Below are positions 1 to 5,852 of a stretch of 7,333 nucleotides of DNA, piece after piece. The notes beneath the pieces were generated by a model. It saw only the letters and a program-made list of their open reading frames with translations. It searched no databases and had not been told where the DNA came from. How positions within the stretch are numbered: the first letter of the stretch is position 1; each line of letters starts with the position of its first letter. Source of the stretch: Haloarculaceae archaeon (GTDB lineage Archaea; Halobacteriota; Halobacteria; Halobacteriales; Haloarculaceae); the NCBI GenBank assembly GCA_018609945.1, contig JAHENO010000096.1:1-7333 (forward strand), read 5' to 3'. The position numbers and the translations under genes are program-made.

Positions 1-818
1 ATGACGCCTGCCATGAGGCCGAGCGTCGCCACGCGCTCGTAGCCACTTCTGTGCGTCTCGGGGATGATTTCGTCGGAAATGACGAACAGCATCGCGCCTG
101 CGGCAAACCCCATCGCGTACGGCAACAGCGGTTCGATCGTCGCCACGGCGACGGCCCCGAGCACTGCGAGCGGGATTTCGACCACCCCTGCACGGACCCC
201 AGCAACTGCGGCATACAGTCGCCGGTCGAGGCCGGCATTGATCGCCGCCACCGATACTGCCAGTCCCTCGGGGACGTTCTGGAGGCCGATCGCGAACATC
301 AGTGATAGCGCGCTCCCGAGCTGTGCTGGGTCGCCGCCAGCAGCACCGAAGCCGACACCGACAGCGAGACCTTCGGGCATGTTGTGCAGTGTGATCGCCA
401 GGATGAACAAGACGACGCCCGCCAGCCGTTCGTCGCTGACTGGCAGCGTCTCGTCCTGTCCGGCTGCGTCCGTCCGACGGTTGCCAGTCAGGAGGTAGTG
501 TGCGTGGGGAACGAGTGCGTCCGCCCGATCGAGGAACAGCGCACCGAGCCCGACGCCGATCAGTGTCGGGATCGGGTTGCCCCCCGAATACTCCTCGATG
601 CCGGGGATGATGAGGCTGGTAAACGCCGCGGCGAGCATGACACCGGCCGCGAACCCGAGCATACCATTCAGTGCCCGCTCGGATGGGTTTCGCCAGACGA
701 GGACGAGCGAGGCACCGAAGAGATTCAGGAGCGCAATGACGGTCCCCCCGGCAAGGGCCTGTACGACTGGAGAGGTTCCCACGAATCGGACGAAGGTCTC
801 CGTGATTTGGGCCGGCAC
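1..818 (-). CDS. ZIP-family (GufA-type) divalent metal transporter, C-terminus cut off by window edge
   Basis: This is an integral membrane transporter that probably moves zinc or another divalent metal into the cytoplasm. The visible part is 272 codons from a GTG start at 818, read to the window edge with no stop. Hydrophobic segments alternate with short loops. The fourth conserved helix carries HNMPEGLAVG (H145, N146, E149), the fifth carries QNVPEGLAVS (Q180, N181, E184), and a later one carries SDEIIPETHRSG (about 248-259). E214 lies in the helix between them. Gln in place of the first His of the second metal motif is usual for the GufA branch, which includes the bacterial BbZIP type. 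The loop after PHAH (104-107) is short and lacks a His-rich tract. GTG at 818 was chosen because a TATA-like element lies 25-32 bases upstream; the frame stays open further upstream and contains another GTG. Probably only 10-20 residues are missing, judged from the family. Family call is firm; substrate is inferred. Confidence 0.9.
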   Translation of the reverse strand, partial: MPAQITETFVRFVGTSPVVQALAGGTVIALLNLFGASLVLVWRNPSERALNGMLGFAAGVMLAAAFTSLIIPGIEEYSGGNPIPTLIGVGLGALFLDRADALVPHAHYLLTGNRRTDAAGQDETLPVSDERLAGVVLFILAITLHNMPEGLAVGVGFGAAGGDPAQLGSALSLMFAIGLQNVPEGLAVSVAAINAGLDRRLYAAVAGVRAGVVEIPLAVLGAVAVATIEPLLPYAMGFAAGAMLFVISDEIIPETHRSGYERVATLGLMAGV

Positions 819-842
819 TGCCTGACTCCTCGGGGTGGAGGC

Positions 843-850
843 TATTAGAA
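843..850 (-). promoter_or_regulatory. TATA-like element of the ZIP transporter gene
   Basis: On the minus strand the bases read TTCTAATA, at -32 to -25 from the GTG start at 818, the spacing expected for a leaderless haloarchaeal transcript. A GAGGAG stretch 8-13 bases before the GTG could act as a ribosome binding site if transcription instead starts further upstream. An independent promoter here argues against simple co-transcription with the lipoprotein gene. Confidence 0.5.
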
Positions 851-903
851 GTGCGCATCCAACGGGATGAACTATCACGGCGATAGAGTCGCGCCTCTCG
901 CGG

Positions 904-916
904 CCGGTGTGACCGG
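904..916. repeat. Short perfect inverted repeat downstream of the lipoprotein gene
   Basis: CCGGT-GTG-ACCGG is a 5-base-pair inverted repeat beginning 36 bases past the lipoprotein stop codon. It lies in the 133-base gap before the ZIP start. No T-run follows on the minus strand, so a terminator role is only weakly supported. A second small repeat, CTATC/GATAG at 872-886, lies nearby. Confidence 0.25.
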
Positions 917-951
917 ACAGTCGACGGGAGCATGTCGACGGACGGTGAATG

Positions 952-3165
952 TCACTCCCGCCGGGGTCCGAGCGCGCGGACCGACCCGGAGCGGTCACCG
1001 ACGAAGAGGTGGCCATCAGCGACCGCGAGCGGCGAACTCGGTTCGAACGAGCCGTCCCGCCACAGCTCGCTGCCGTCGGCGGTGTCGAGCGCGAGGAGAG
1101 GCGTGTCGTGGCCCCACCCGTAGAGTGCGTCGCCGGTGACGACCAGCGCCAGCGTCGCCCGGACCGACCGTCGCCAGCGTTCGGTCCCATCGGCCGCGTC
1201 GACAGCGTGGACGGCCTCGTCCGAAGAAGTGTACACCACGCCCCCGTGCACGACCGGCGGTTCGTTGGCGTTGCCAGCGATCGGAGCAGTCCAGAGCTCC
1301 GTTCCGTCGGCAGTGTCGTACGCTCGCACCGCGGTCCCGATGTTGACGTACACCCGCCCGTCGGCCACGATCGGCGGCGACTGGACGCGGGATTGGTCGC
1401 CGACGACGACGGTCCAGCGGTCGCTTCCGTCGGTGGTTTCGAAAGCCCGCAATACGCCATTCGCGCCGGCGTACACGGCGCCATCCTCGACAGCCACCTC
1501 CAGAGCGACGAAACGGTCATTGTCGACGGACGTCCGCCACACCACCGTGCCATCGGCCGCATCGACCGCCCTGACTGTCCCCGAGAAAGTTCCGACGTAG
1601 AGCTTGCCGTCGGCCAGTGCGGGGGACCGGACCTCGTGGTCGAACGTCAGCGCCCAGCGTTCCGAGCCGTCCGCACGGTCGAGAGCCGAGAGTGTGCCCT
1701 CGGTCGTGCCGACGTAAACTGTTTCCTCATCGAGCGTCGGCGCCGCACTGACAGGGCCGTCCAGCCGGGCAGACCAACCGAGTGTGCCTGTGTCTGCTGC
1801 CATCGCGTAGAGGTAACTGTCTTCGCTGCCGACGTAGAGCGTGTTCCCGAGGATTGCTGGCGCGACTGTGACGCTGTCACCGGTCCTGAGTCGCCACTGC
1901 GTGGCCCCGCTCGCGAGCGAGACGCCGACTGTCCCCGTCGAAACCACGCCTCCCGTCACCGCCGGCCGCAGGGCACCGCCCTGGACGGCCCAGCGTTCCT
2001 CGCCGGTTGCGGCGTCGTAGGCGACCAGCCTGCCATCGAATGAGACGAGAACGAGGCCGTCCTCTATTGCGAGAGGGATCTCCTCCGGCGGGCCGGAAGT
2101 GAAACTGTACCGTTCGGTGCGGGCCGCGCCCCAGCGTTCCTCGGCGTCGCCAGGCGAGAGTGCAACCACAGTTCCCCGGAACCACCGGACGTCCGTGGGT
2201 GTCGGCGTCGGGGTCCCCTCTCCCGTGGCTGGCGTGGCGAATCCACCGTCGGCATCCCCGTCGACGGTCGTGACGTAGATTGCATCGGCAGTCACTGTCG
2301 GCGGTGCGGCGATGGTGTCGCCGGCGGGATACGTCCACTGCCGGTTGCCTGTCTCGCCGTCGAGCGCGACGAGACGCGGGCCGACGGGGACGTAGACGTC
2401 GCCAGACACTGCGGGCGAGAAGGGGATGTCGCTATCGAGGGAAACGCGCCAGCGCTCTGCCCCGTCGACTGCGTCGAGTGCGAGAATCTCGCCGGAACGC
2501 AACCCTACAGCCACGGTCTCTGGCCCGACGCCCGGGGACGTCGCCACGCCGCCGATCTGGGAGTACCAGTGCTGATTCCCATCTGCTGGCGAGAGGGCCC
2601 GCACGCCGTCCGTGGTCGCGACGACGACCCGCTCCTGTGCCGCGGCGAGCCCGCGGACCTGTCCGTCGAGTTCGACCCGCCAGCGCTCGCGACCGGTCCC
2701 GCTGTCCACGCCGATCACCGAGTCACCTGCGGTGGCAACGACCGTTTGTTCGACTGCGACGGGTGCGACCCGTTCGTCGACGCGGGGACCCAACCACCGG
2801 ACCGAGCCGTCGGCCGACTCGCGGGCGTAGAGGACGCCATCGGTCGAGACGACCACGAACGCCCCGTCGGTGGCGAGCGGAGCGGTCGCTGGCTTTCCAG
2901 CAGCGACAGCCCTGTGCCACCGCTCTTCGATGTCGCGGGTGGGGGCGGACGCGTCGGTGGCGCCCGTATTGCCGGCGTCTCGCTGGAAACTCCGCCACGA
3001 ACCGTCGAGCGGTTCCGGGGTCGGCGTCACCGTGCTATCCTCCGGCGACGAATTCGAGTCGGTCCCGCTGCTCGTGGGTGACGACTCCGAACGGCCGTCC
3101 CGGGAGAGGGTGGCACAGCCCGCGAGGCCGGCGACGGCAACAGCGAGGAACTGACGCCTGTCCAT
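952..3165 (-). CDS. Exported lipoprotein with 16 PQQ-type beta-propeller repeats
   Basis: A 737-residue protein predicted to be exported folded by the Tat pathway and anchored outside the cell by a lipid. The N-terminus has twin arginines (R3, R4, in DRRQFL), a short hydrophobic stretch and a lipobox LAGC with Cys17. A Ser/Thr/Asp-rich linker (about 18-53) follows. The rest is a run of roughly 40-residue repeats of the form LYA.D..DG...W. Sixteen repeat-ending Trp are visible: 83, 124, 162, 200, 239, 277, 345, 392, 424, 464, 504, 543, 584, 625, 664 and 702. The last repeat lacks its Trp strand, which the N-terminal segment ending at W83 could supply by closing the ring. Sixteen sheets suggest two eight-bladed propellers (inference). 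Repeat 6 carries a Gly/Thr/Pro insertion at 303-327. Such repeats occur in PQQ dehydrogenases and BamB-like scaffolds; I see no catalytic domain, so function is unknown. The frame is open up to 3432, but the start at 3165 gives the signal peptide at residue 1 and has a TATA-like element 21-28 bases upstream. Confidence 0.9.
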   Translation of the reverse strand: MDRRQFLAVAVAGLAGCATLSRDGRSESSPTSSGTDSNSSPEDSTVTPTPEPLDGSWRSFQRDAGNTGATDASAPTRDIEERWHRAVAAGKPATAPLATDGAFVVVSTDGVLYARESADGSVRWLGPRVDERVAPVAVEQTVVATAGDSVIGVDSGTGRERWRVELDGQVRGLAAAQERVVVATTDGVRALSPADGNQHWYSQIGGVATSPGVGPETVAVGLRSGEILALDAVDGAERWRVSLDSDIPFSPAVSGDVYVPVGPRLVALDGETGNRQWTYPAGDTIAAPPTVTADAIYVTTVDGDADGGFATPATGEGTPTPTPTDVRWFRGTVVALSPGDAEERWGAARTERYSFTSGPPEEIPLAIEDGLVLVSFDGRLVAYDAATGEERWAVQGGALRPAVTGGVVSTGTVGVSLASGATQWRLRTGDSVTVAPAILGNTLYVGSEDSYLYAMAADTGTLGWSARLDGPVSAAPTLDEETVYVGTTEGTLSALDRADGSERWALTFDHEVRSPALADGKLYVGTFSGTVRAVDAADGTVVWRTSVDNDRFVALEVAVEDGAVYAGANGVLRAFETTDGSDRWTVVVGDQSRVQSPPIVADGRVYVNIGTAVRAYDTADGTELWTAPIAGNANEPPVVHGGVVYTSSDEAVHAVDAADGTERWRRSVRATLALVVTGDALYGWGHDTPLLALDTADGSELWRDGSFEPSSPLAVADGHLFVGDRSGSVRALGPRRE

Positions 3166-3185
3166 ACCACTCTTCACTGGAGAGG

Positions 3186-3193
3186 CCAAAAGT
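3186..3193 (-). promoter_or_regulatory. Probable TATA element of the PQQ-repeat lipoprotein gene
   Basis: The minus strand reads ACTTTTGG at -28 to -21 from the ATG at 3165, consistent with a leaderless transcript. It supports the start at 3165 over the longer open frame reaching 3432. Confidence 0.4.
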
Positions 3194-3214
3194 GTCTTGA
3201 GATAGCTCAAGCAC
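3192..3214. promoter_or_regulatory. Candidate operator: inverted repeat overlapping the lipoprotein promoter
   Basis: A perfect 6-base-pair inverted repeat, CTTGAG-ATAG-CTCAAG (3196-3211), is flanked by GTG (3192-3194) and CAC (3212-3214). These extend the arms to 9 base pairs if one T (3195) is bulged. The site lies 27-49 bases upstream of the ATG at 3165, next to or overlapping the TATA/BRE region, where a bound repressor or activator would act. The repeat is seen directly; the operator role is inferred from position. Confidence 0.4.
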
Positions 3215-3474
3215 GCGTTTGACCGACCTGCGACACCTCTGGCGGTGGCAGCCTTCGAGAGTATGGAGCGTGTGACAACCGAGGGCCGCGTGCCCTCTAC
3301 CGGACACCAGACGTGCCGGAAACTAATAGTCGAGCCTGCCGCGGTGAAAGTAAAACTACCAGACGTGAAACCCGCCTCCGTCGTCGTCAGACGCCCGGCT
3401 GACGGGCACCACCGGTCGGTGGGTCCGAGCAAACTGGTCCGACAAGGTCGTGGTCGACGCCCGTCGGACGGTCG

Positions 3475-4137
3475 TCAACTATCGGCGTCGCCGCGGAACT
3501 GGCGGATGACTTCGTCGACGACGTCGTAGTCGGCTGCTACGATGTACCGACGACCGGCGACGAGCGTCGTCGAGTGCTGGACTGCGACGTCGCCACTGGC
3601 CTTGGAGACGACCAGCGACCCCTCGGGCAGGACATCCTCGACGACTTCGCCGGCTGCGGGCGCGTCGTAATCCAGCCGGACGTCCAGCAGTTCCAGGTCG
3701 CCTGTCACCCCCTCGAGTGACCGGACGTCACTGCCGGCGATGGCGTTGACCGCCGCCTTGATGCTCGCGCGCTCGGGGAAGTAAATCCGGTCGACGAACT
3801 CGCTGTACTCGTCGCCGTCCTCGTCCTCGATGCGGGCGACGGTCTCGATGTCCGGCGACAGTTGCTTCGCGGCCATACAGATTGCCAGGTTCGTGGCCTG
3901 GTCGTCCGTGAGGGCCGCCAGGACACCCGTATCGTCGGTCAGCGTCCCGCGGAGTACCGTCGGTCGCGTGGCGTCACCCTCGGTGTAGGTGATCCGCTCG
4001 CCGGTCTCTTCGGTATCCACGACCGAGGGGTCGCGTTCGATGACGGTCACGTCGTGACCGCGGTTGGCAAAGTCTTCCGCGACCCGCCGGCCGACACGCC
4101 CACCGCCAGCGATGACGAGTTGGCTTCTGTCTGTCAT
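3475..4137 (-). CDS. TrkA-like NAD-binding RCK protein, probable potassium channel or transporter regulator
   Basis: A 220-residue cytoplasmic protein of the TrkA/RCK family, whose members bind nucleotide and gate potassium channels or Trk-type transporters. The N-terminal Rossmann fold is clear: a glycine-rich loop GGGRVG (11-16) follows the first strand, and an acidic ERD (34-36) ends the second, where the nucleotide ribose is normally held. GDA (54-56) and ALTDDQATNL (75-84) match conserved family stretches. Residues about 147-218 resemble the RCK C-terminal domain. Length is normal for a single RCK_N plus RCK_C protein, so it has no fused channel, and no TrkH or channel gene is visible nearby. 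The start at 4137 was preferred over the in-frame ATG at 4179. It begins just before the Rossmann strand, and a TATA-like element lies 27-31 bases upstream, inside the longer version. Partner and transported ion are inferred. Confidence 0.88.
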   Translation of the reverse strand: MTDRSQLVIAGGGRVGRRVAEDFANRGHDVTVIERDPSVVDTEETGERITYTEGDATRPTVLRGTLTDDTGVLAALTDDQATNLAICMAAKQLSPDIETVARIEDEDGDEYSEFVDRIYFPERASIKAAVNAIAGSDVRSLEGVTGDLELLDVRLDYDAPAAGEVVEDVLPEGSLVVSKASGDVAVQHSTTLVAGRRYIVAADYDVVDEVIRQFRGDADS

Positions 4138-4163
4138 ATGTGCATCTGGGCGCGGAGGAGAGG

Positions 4164-4168
4164 ATAAA
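4164..4168 (-). promoter_or_regulatory. TATA element of the TrkA-like gene
   Basis: The minus strand reads TTTAT within CCTTTATCC, at -31 to -27 from the ATG at 4137. This spacing fits a leaderless transcript and separates the gene's expression from the small gene 74 bases upstream. Confidence 0.5.
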
Positions 4169-4211
4169 GGTATCGTCACTCGGCTGGCCTATCGGTCTTC
4201 TTCGGTCGCGT

Positions 4212-4499
4212 TCACTCCCCCGGAAGCCGGCGGCGCATCGCCGCGACGTATTCCTCGGCGGCGTCTGCCTCGACCTCCTCGTCCTCGGCCTCGGGATCCA
4301 GCAACGTCTCAACCCGATCACAGCCGTGCAGAAGGTGGTCCCGGAGTTCCCCCGATGGCAGTTTGTTCCTCGCGACCGAGCGGGCGGACGTGATCGTCTC
4401 GCGGGCCGTCGGGACATCGTTCCCCTCGAGGGCCGCCGCACACTCCCCGAGCAACTGGGCGAGTGTCTCCTCGACGTCCGCCGGGATGTCGTCGTCCAC
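4212..4499 (-). CDS. Small acidic helical protein of unknown function
   Basis: A 95-residue protein beginning with GTG at 4499. I do not recognise its family with confidence; it resembles small uncharacterised haloarchaeal proteins. It is rich in Asp, Glu and Ala, with no signal peptide or membrane segment, so it is probably soluble and cytoplasmic. Predicted helices span about 8-24, 29-43 and 52-66, followed by an acidic stretch (about 68-80) and a basic C-terminal helix containing AAMRRRLPG. Two Cys (20 and 60) are far apart and do not form a metal motif. The alternating helices vaguely recall a TPR-like pair, which is inference only. A TATA-like element at the leaderless distance, the acidic composition and GC-rich third codon positions support a real gene. 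It lies 74 bases upstream of the TrkA-like gene on the same strand; a functional tie is possible but unproven. Confidence 0.7.
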   Translation of the reverse strand: MDDDIPADVEETLAQLLGECAAALEGNDVPTARETITSARSVARNKLPSGELRDHLLHGCDRVETLLDPEAEDEEVEADAAEEYVAAMRRRLPGE

Positions 4500-4523
4500 A
4501 CTCGCCGTGCGTACCCCGGAACC

Positions 4524-4529
4524 AAGAAA
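4524..4529 (-). promoter_or_regulatory. TATA-like element of the small acidic protein gene
   Basis: The minus strand reads TTTCTT at -30 to -25 from the GTG at 4499. This spacing supports GTG as the start of a leaderless transcript. Confidence 0.4.
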
Positions 4530-4571
4530 CCTAGCGTCGCGCCGAATATTCTACCGGGAATAGGAACGACA

Positions 4572-4582
4572 GCACTGTGTGC
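4572..4582. promoter_or_regulatory. Candidate operator half-site pair GCAC-TGT-GTGC
   Basis: A perfect four-base-pair inverted repeat with a three-base spacer. It shares the CACTGTGT core with the copy at 4715-4722. It is one of three similar sites in this gap; a role in binding a dimeric regulator is inferred. Confidence 0.3.
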
Positions 4583-4625
4583 CCAGCGACTGCCAGCGCG
4601 AGCGCCTCGCGGAACCGAACGAGGC

Positions 4626-4636
4626 CACACTTTGTG
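4626..4636. promoter_or_regulatory. Candidate operator half-site pair CACA-CTT-TGTG
   Basis: A perfect four-base-pair inverted repeat with a three-base spacer, inside a GGCCACACT direct repeat whose other copy is at 4710-4718. The role is inferred from recurrence within one intergenic gap. Confidence 0.3.
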
Positions 4637-4693
4637 CGAGGGGCACAGCCCTGAGAGCGACGGGAACCATGCCGTCCGAAATCAAAAAATAGT

Positions 4694-4711
4694 CAAATTT
4701 CCGGAATTTGG
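4694..4711. promoter_or_regulatory. Imperfect palindrome around TTCCGGAA
   Basis: The perfect core TTCCGGAA (4699-4706) extends outward through A-T pairs at 4696/4709 and 4697/4708 and a C-G pair at 4694/4711, with mismatches at 4698/4707 and 4695/4710. It sits in the AT-rich part of the divergent gap, about 145 bases before the regulator start. It could be a regulator binding site. Confidence 0.3.
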
Positions 4712-4712
4712 C

Positions 4713-4723
4713 CACACTGTGTC
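4713..4723. promoter_or_regulatory. Candidate operator CACA-CTG-TGTC
   Basis: Third, imperfect member of the CACA-N3-TGTG group. It can also be read as the perfect ACAC-T-GTGT (4714-4722). It starts 7 bases after the TTCCGGAA core. Confidence 0.3.
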
Positions 4724-4817
4724 AAAGTAACGATTCGAAACCTGTCCACTACAGCAATTAGTTCGGTAGGAGCTTGGGAGGTTACAAACGAGCACACCGA
4801 CTCTCGTGAAGCCATAG

Positions 4818-4824
4818 ATTAAAG
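4818..4824 (+). promoter_or_regulatory. TATA element of the FilR1-type regulator gene
   Basis: ATTAAAG lies at -31 to -25 from the ATG at 4849. It is too close (about 12 bases) to the alternative in-frame ATG at 4834 to serve it, so it decides the start. Confidence 0.55.
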
Positions 4825-4848
4825 ATTTGGTGCATGGTAGCAAGAAAC

Positions 4849-5640
4849 ATGGATACCGCACTCGACGACATCGCGTTTCTCGCAAACTCCGACAACCGCG
4901 TGGCGGTCCTCGAACGACTGGTCGACGGGGTGCGGGACCGCGACGAACTCACCGGACGAGTCGATGCGTCACGGGTCACGATTGCACGCATCGTCCGCGA
5001 ACTCGAAGCGCGAAAGTGGATTACGCGCTCCGGCTGCGAGTACACTGTGACACCGCTCGGCGAGTGGGTGTACGAGGAGTTCACCCGCCTAGTAGACGAG
5101 ATGGAGGCTGCACAGCGGTTGCGTGAACCCTACCAGTGGATGCCGGACGATCTGATGCCGTTCGACATCCGGCGTCTCCGGGATGCCGAACTCATCCTGC
5201 TCGATGGGACCGATCCGACTGCCCTCGTCCGACGGATTGTCGAATTCCATCGGTCTGGTGAGCGCATCCGGGGCCTGGCACGCGCTGCTGCCCCCACATT
5301 TATCAAGAACCAATGGGAATTGACCGTCCACGGGGACACCCGAGTCGAACTGGTGCTCACACCGGAGGCCGTTGACGTCGTCCGGAACCATCAGCCCACG
5401 GCACAGAAATTCCGCGAGATGCTCAGTGCGGAGAACGCGCGCTATTCCGTTCACGAGGAGATTCCGATGTCAGTTGGGATCGTCGACGGCATCGTCGGGA
5501 TCAACCTCACTGACGAACAGGGCGTTCTCAAAGGGGGAGTGGTGACTGACGACGCGGCTGTTCAGGCGTGGGCAGTCGATCTCTTCAAGACCTGCCAAGA
5601 ACGAGCGAGGCCGGTAGACCCTGACGCGATTGTGGTGTGA
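4849..5640 (+). CDS. Winged-helix transcriptional regulator with FilR1-type C-terminal domain
   Basis: A 263-residue DNA-binding regulator of a family common in haloarchaea and methanogens. The N-terminal winged helix spans about 4-80: DIAFLANSDNRVAVLERLVDG is typical of the first helices, RVTIARIVRELEAR (42-55) is the likely recognition helix, and ITRSGCEYTVTPLGE (58-72) forms the wing. A helical linker follows. Residues about 115-250 match the FilR1 (DUF1724) ligand- or partner-binding domain: RGLARAA (141-147), the strands around RVELVLTPEAVD, EEIPMSVGIVDG (203-214) and KGGVVTDDAAVQAWAVDLF (228-246). There are no membrane segments. The start at 4849 is preferred to 4834 (five codons longer) because of the TATA spacing. 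It is transcribed away from the small acidic protein gene across a gap with several inverted repeats, so it may regulate itself or that neighbour (inference). A long hairpin begins five bases after its stop. Its targets and ligand are unknown. Confidence 0.87.
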   Translation: MDTALDDIAFLANSDNRVAVLERLVDGVRDRDELTGRVDASRVTIARIVRELEARKWITRSGCEYTVTPLGEWVYEEFTRLVDEMEAAQRLREPYQWMPDDLMPFDIRRLRDAELILLDGTDPTALVRRIVEFHRSGERIRGLARAAAPTFIKNQWELTVHGDTRVELVLTPEAVDVVRNHQPTAQKFREMLSAENARYSVHEEIPMSVGIVDGIVGINLTDEQGVLKGGVVTDDAAVQAWAVDLFKTCQERARPVDPDAIVV

Positions 5641-5645
5641 CTATT

Positions 5646-5706
5646 CGGCCGGTCTGAACACTGGCCTCTCCCGAACAAAGACACCGAACAGTGTTCATAC
5701 CGGCTG
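5646..5706. repeat. Long imperfect hairpin just after the regulator gene
   Basis: Arms at 5646-5663 and 5689-5706 pair over 18 positions: 16 Watson-Crick pairs, one G-T pair (5647/5705) and one mismatch (5654/5698). The inner nine pairs, TGAACACTG with CAGTGTTCA, are perfect. The 25-base loop contains CCGAACA (5671-5677); a second copy (5684-5690) runs into the right arm. The left arm begins 5 bases past the regulator's stop codon, so in RNA this would be a strong 3'-end structure. It could protect or end the transcript, be a protein binding site, or be a remnant of a small mobile repeat. No long T-run follows. Confidence 0.6.
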
Positions 5707-5824
5707 GTGCAACAGCCTCTAAATCTCCTTGATGCTATCTGAGAGTTATCGATAGACAGTGCGCTGCTAACAGGACAGAGCCCTCGTATCGATCAAATAC
5801 ACTGCCAGTCATAACTCCGTGAAG

Positions 5825-5852
5825 CATTCGTATTCGGTTAAGACGTGAAATC
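5825..5852 (+). repeat. Left terminal inverted repeat of the insertion sequence
   Basis: It begins CATTCGTATTCGG, identical over 13 bases to the complement of the right end, and matches over 24 of 28 positions in all. The transposase stop codon (5838-5840) and its last codons lie inside it, so the element is compact at this end. Confidence 0.88.

Larger units (their letters stand above)
3166..3474. other. Gap of 309 bases between the TrkA-like gene and the lipoprotein gene
   Basis: No gene is supported here. The minus-strand frame of the lipoprotein stays open to 3432, but that stretch is Arg/Ser/Thr-rich and resembles no protein I know. The end next to the lipoprotein holds its promoter and candidate operator. 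On the minus strand a T-rich stretch, AGTTTTACTTT (3357 to 3347), might end the TrkA-like transcript, though it lies 118 bases past the stop. A small hairpin, CCACCG-GT-CGGTGG (3409-3422), lies between that stretch and the TrkA-like stop codon. I see no tRNA or riboswitch. Confidence 0.5.
4500..4848. other. Divergent regulatory gap between the small protein gene and the FilR1-type regulator
   Basis: No gene is supported in these 349 bases. The stretch from about 4680 is much richer in A and T than its surroundings, as expected of promoter DNA between divergent genes. It holds the TATA-like elements of both flanking genes, three short inverted repeats of the CACA-N3-TGTG type (centred near 4577, 4631 and 4718), a nine-base direct repeat GGCCACACT (4623-4631 and 4710-4718), and a palindrome TTCCGGAA at 4699-4706. 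Confidence 0.55.

Noticed and set aside
949..2043. Long plus-strand open frame of 364 residues opposite the lipoprotein gene
   Set aside because: It is an antisense shadow: composition is Arg/Val/Asp-biased with no recognisable domain, while the minus strand carries a clear repeat protein across the same bases.
2280..3200. Plus-strand open frame of 306 residues, extremely Arg-rich
   Set aside because: An Arg-rich shadow created by GC-rich codons of the lipoprotein on the other strand; no promoter or domain.
3166..3432. N-terminal extension of the lipoprotein to an upstream start at 3432
   Set aside because: It would bury the Tat/lipobox signal peptide at residue 90, and a TATA-like element and inverted repeat lie inside the extension.
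3245..3529. Plus-strand open frame of 94 residues in the gap before the lipoprotein gene
   Set aside because: It overlaps the end of the TrkA-like gene, lacks a promoter and resembles no protein; composition is that of random GC-rich DNA.
3974..4630. Minus-strand open frame of 218 residues overlapping the TrkA-like and small acidic protein genes
   Set aside because: Arg/Thr/Ser-rich frame-shifted shadow with no domain; the overlapping frames have better protein character and properly spaced promoters.
5735..5793. Small repeats CTATC/GATAG and two copies of TATCGAT between the hairpin and the insertion sequence
   Set aside because: Too short and irregular to call an attachment site or operator.
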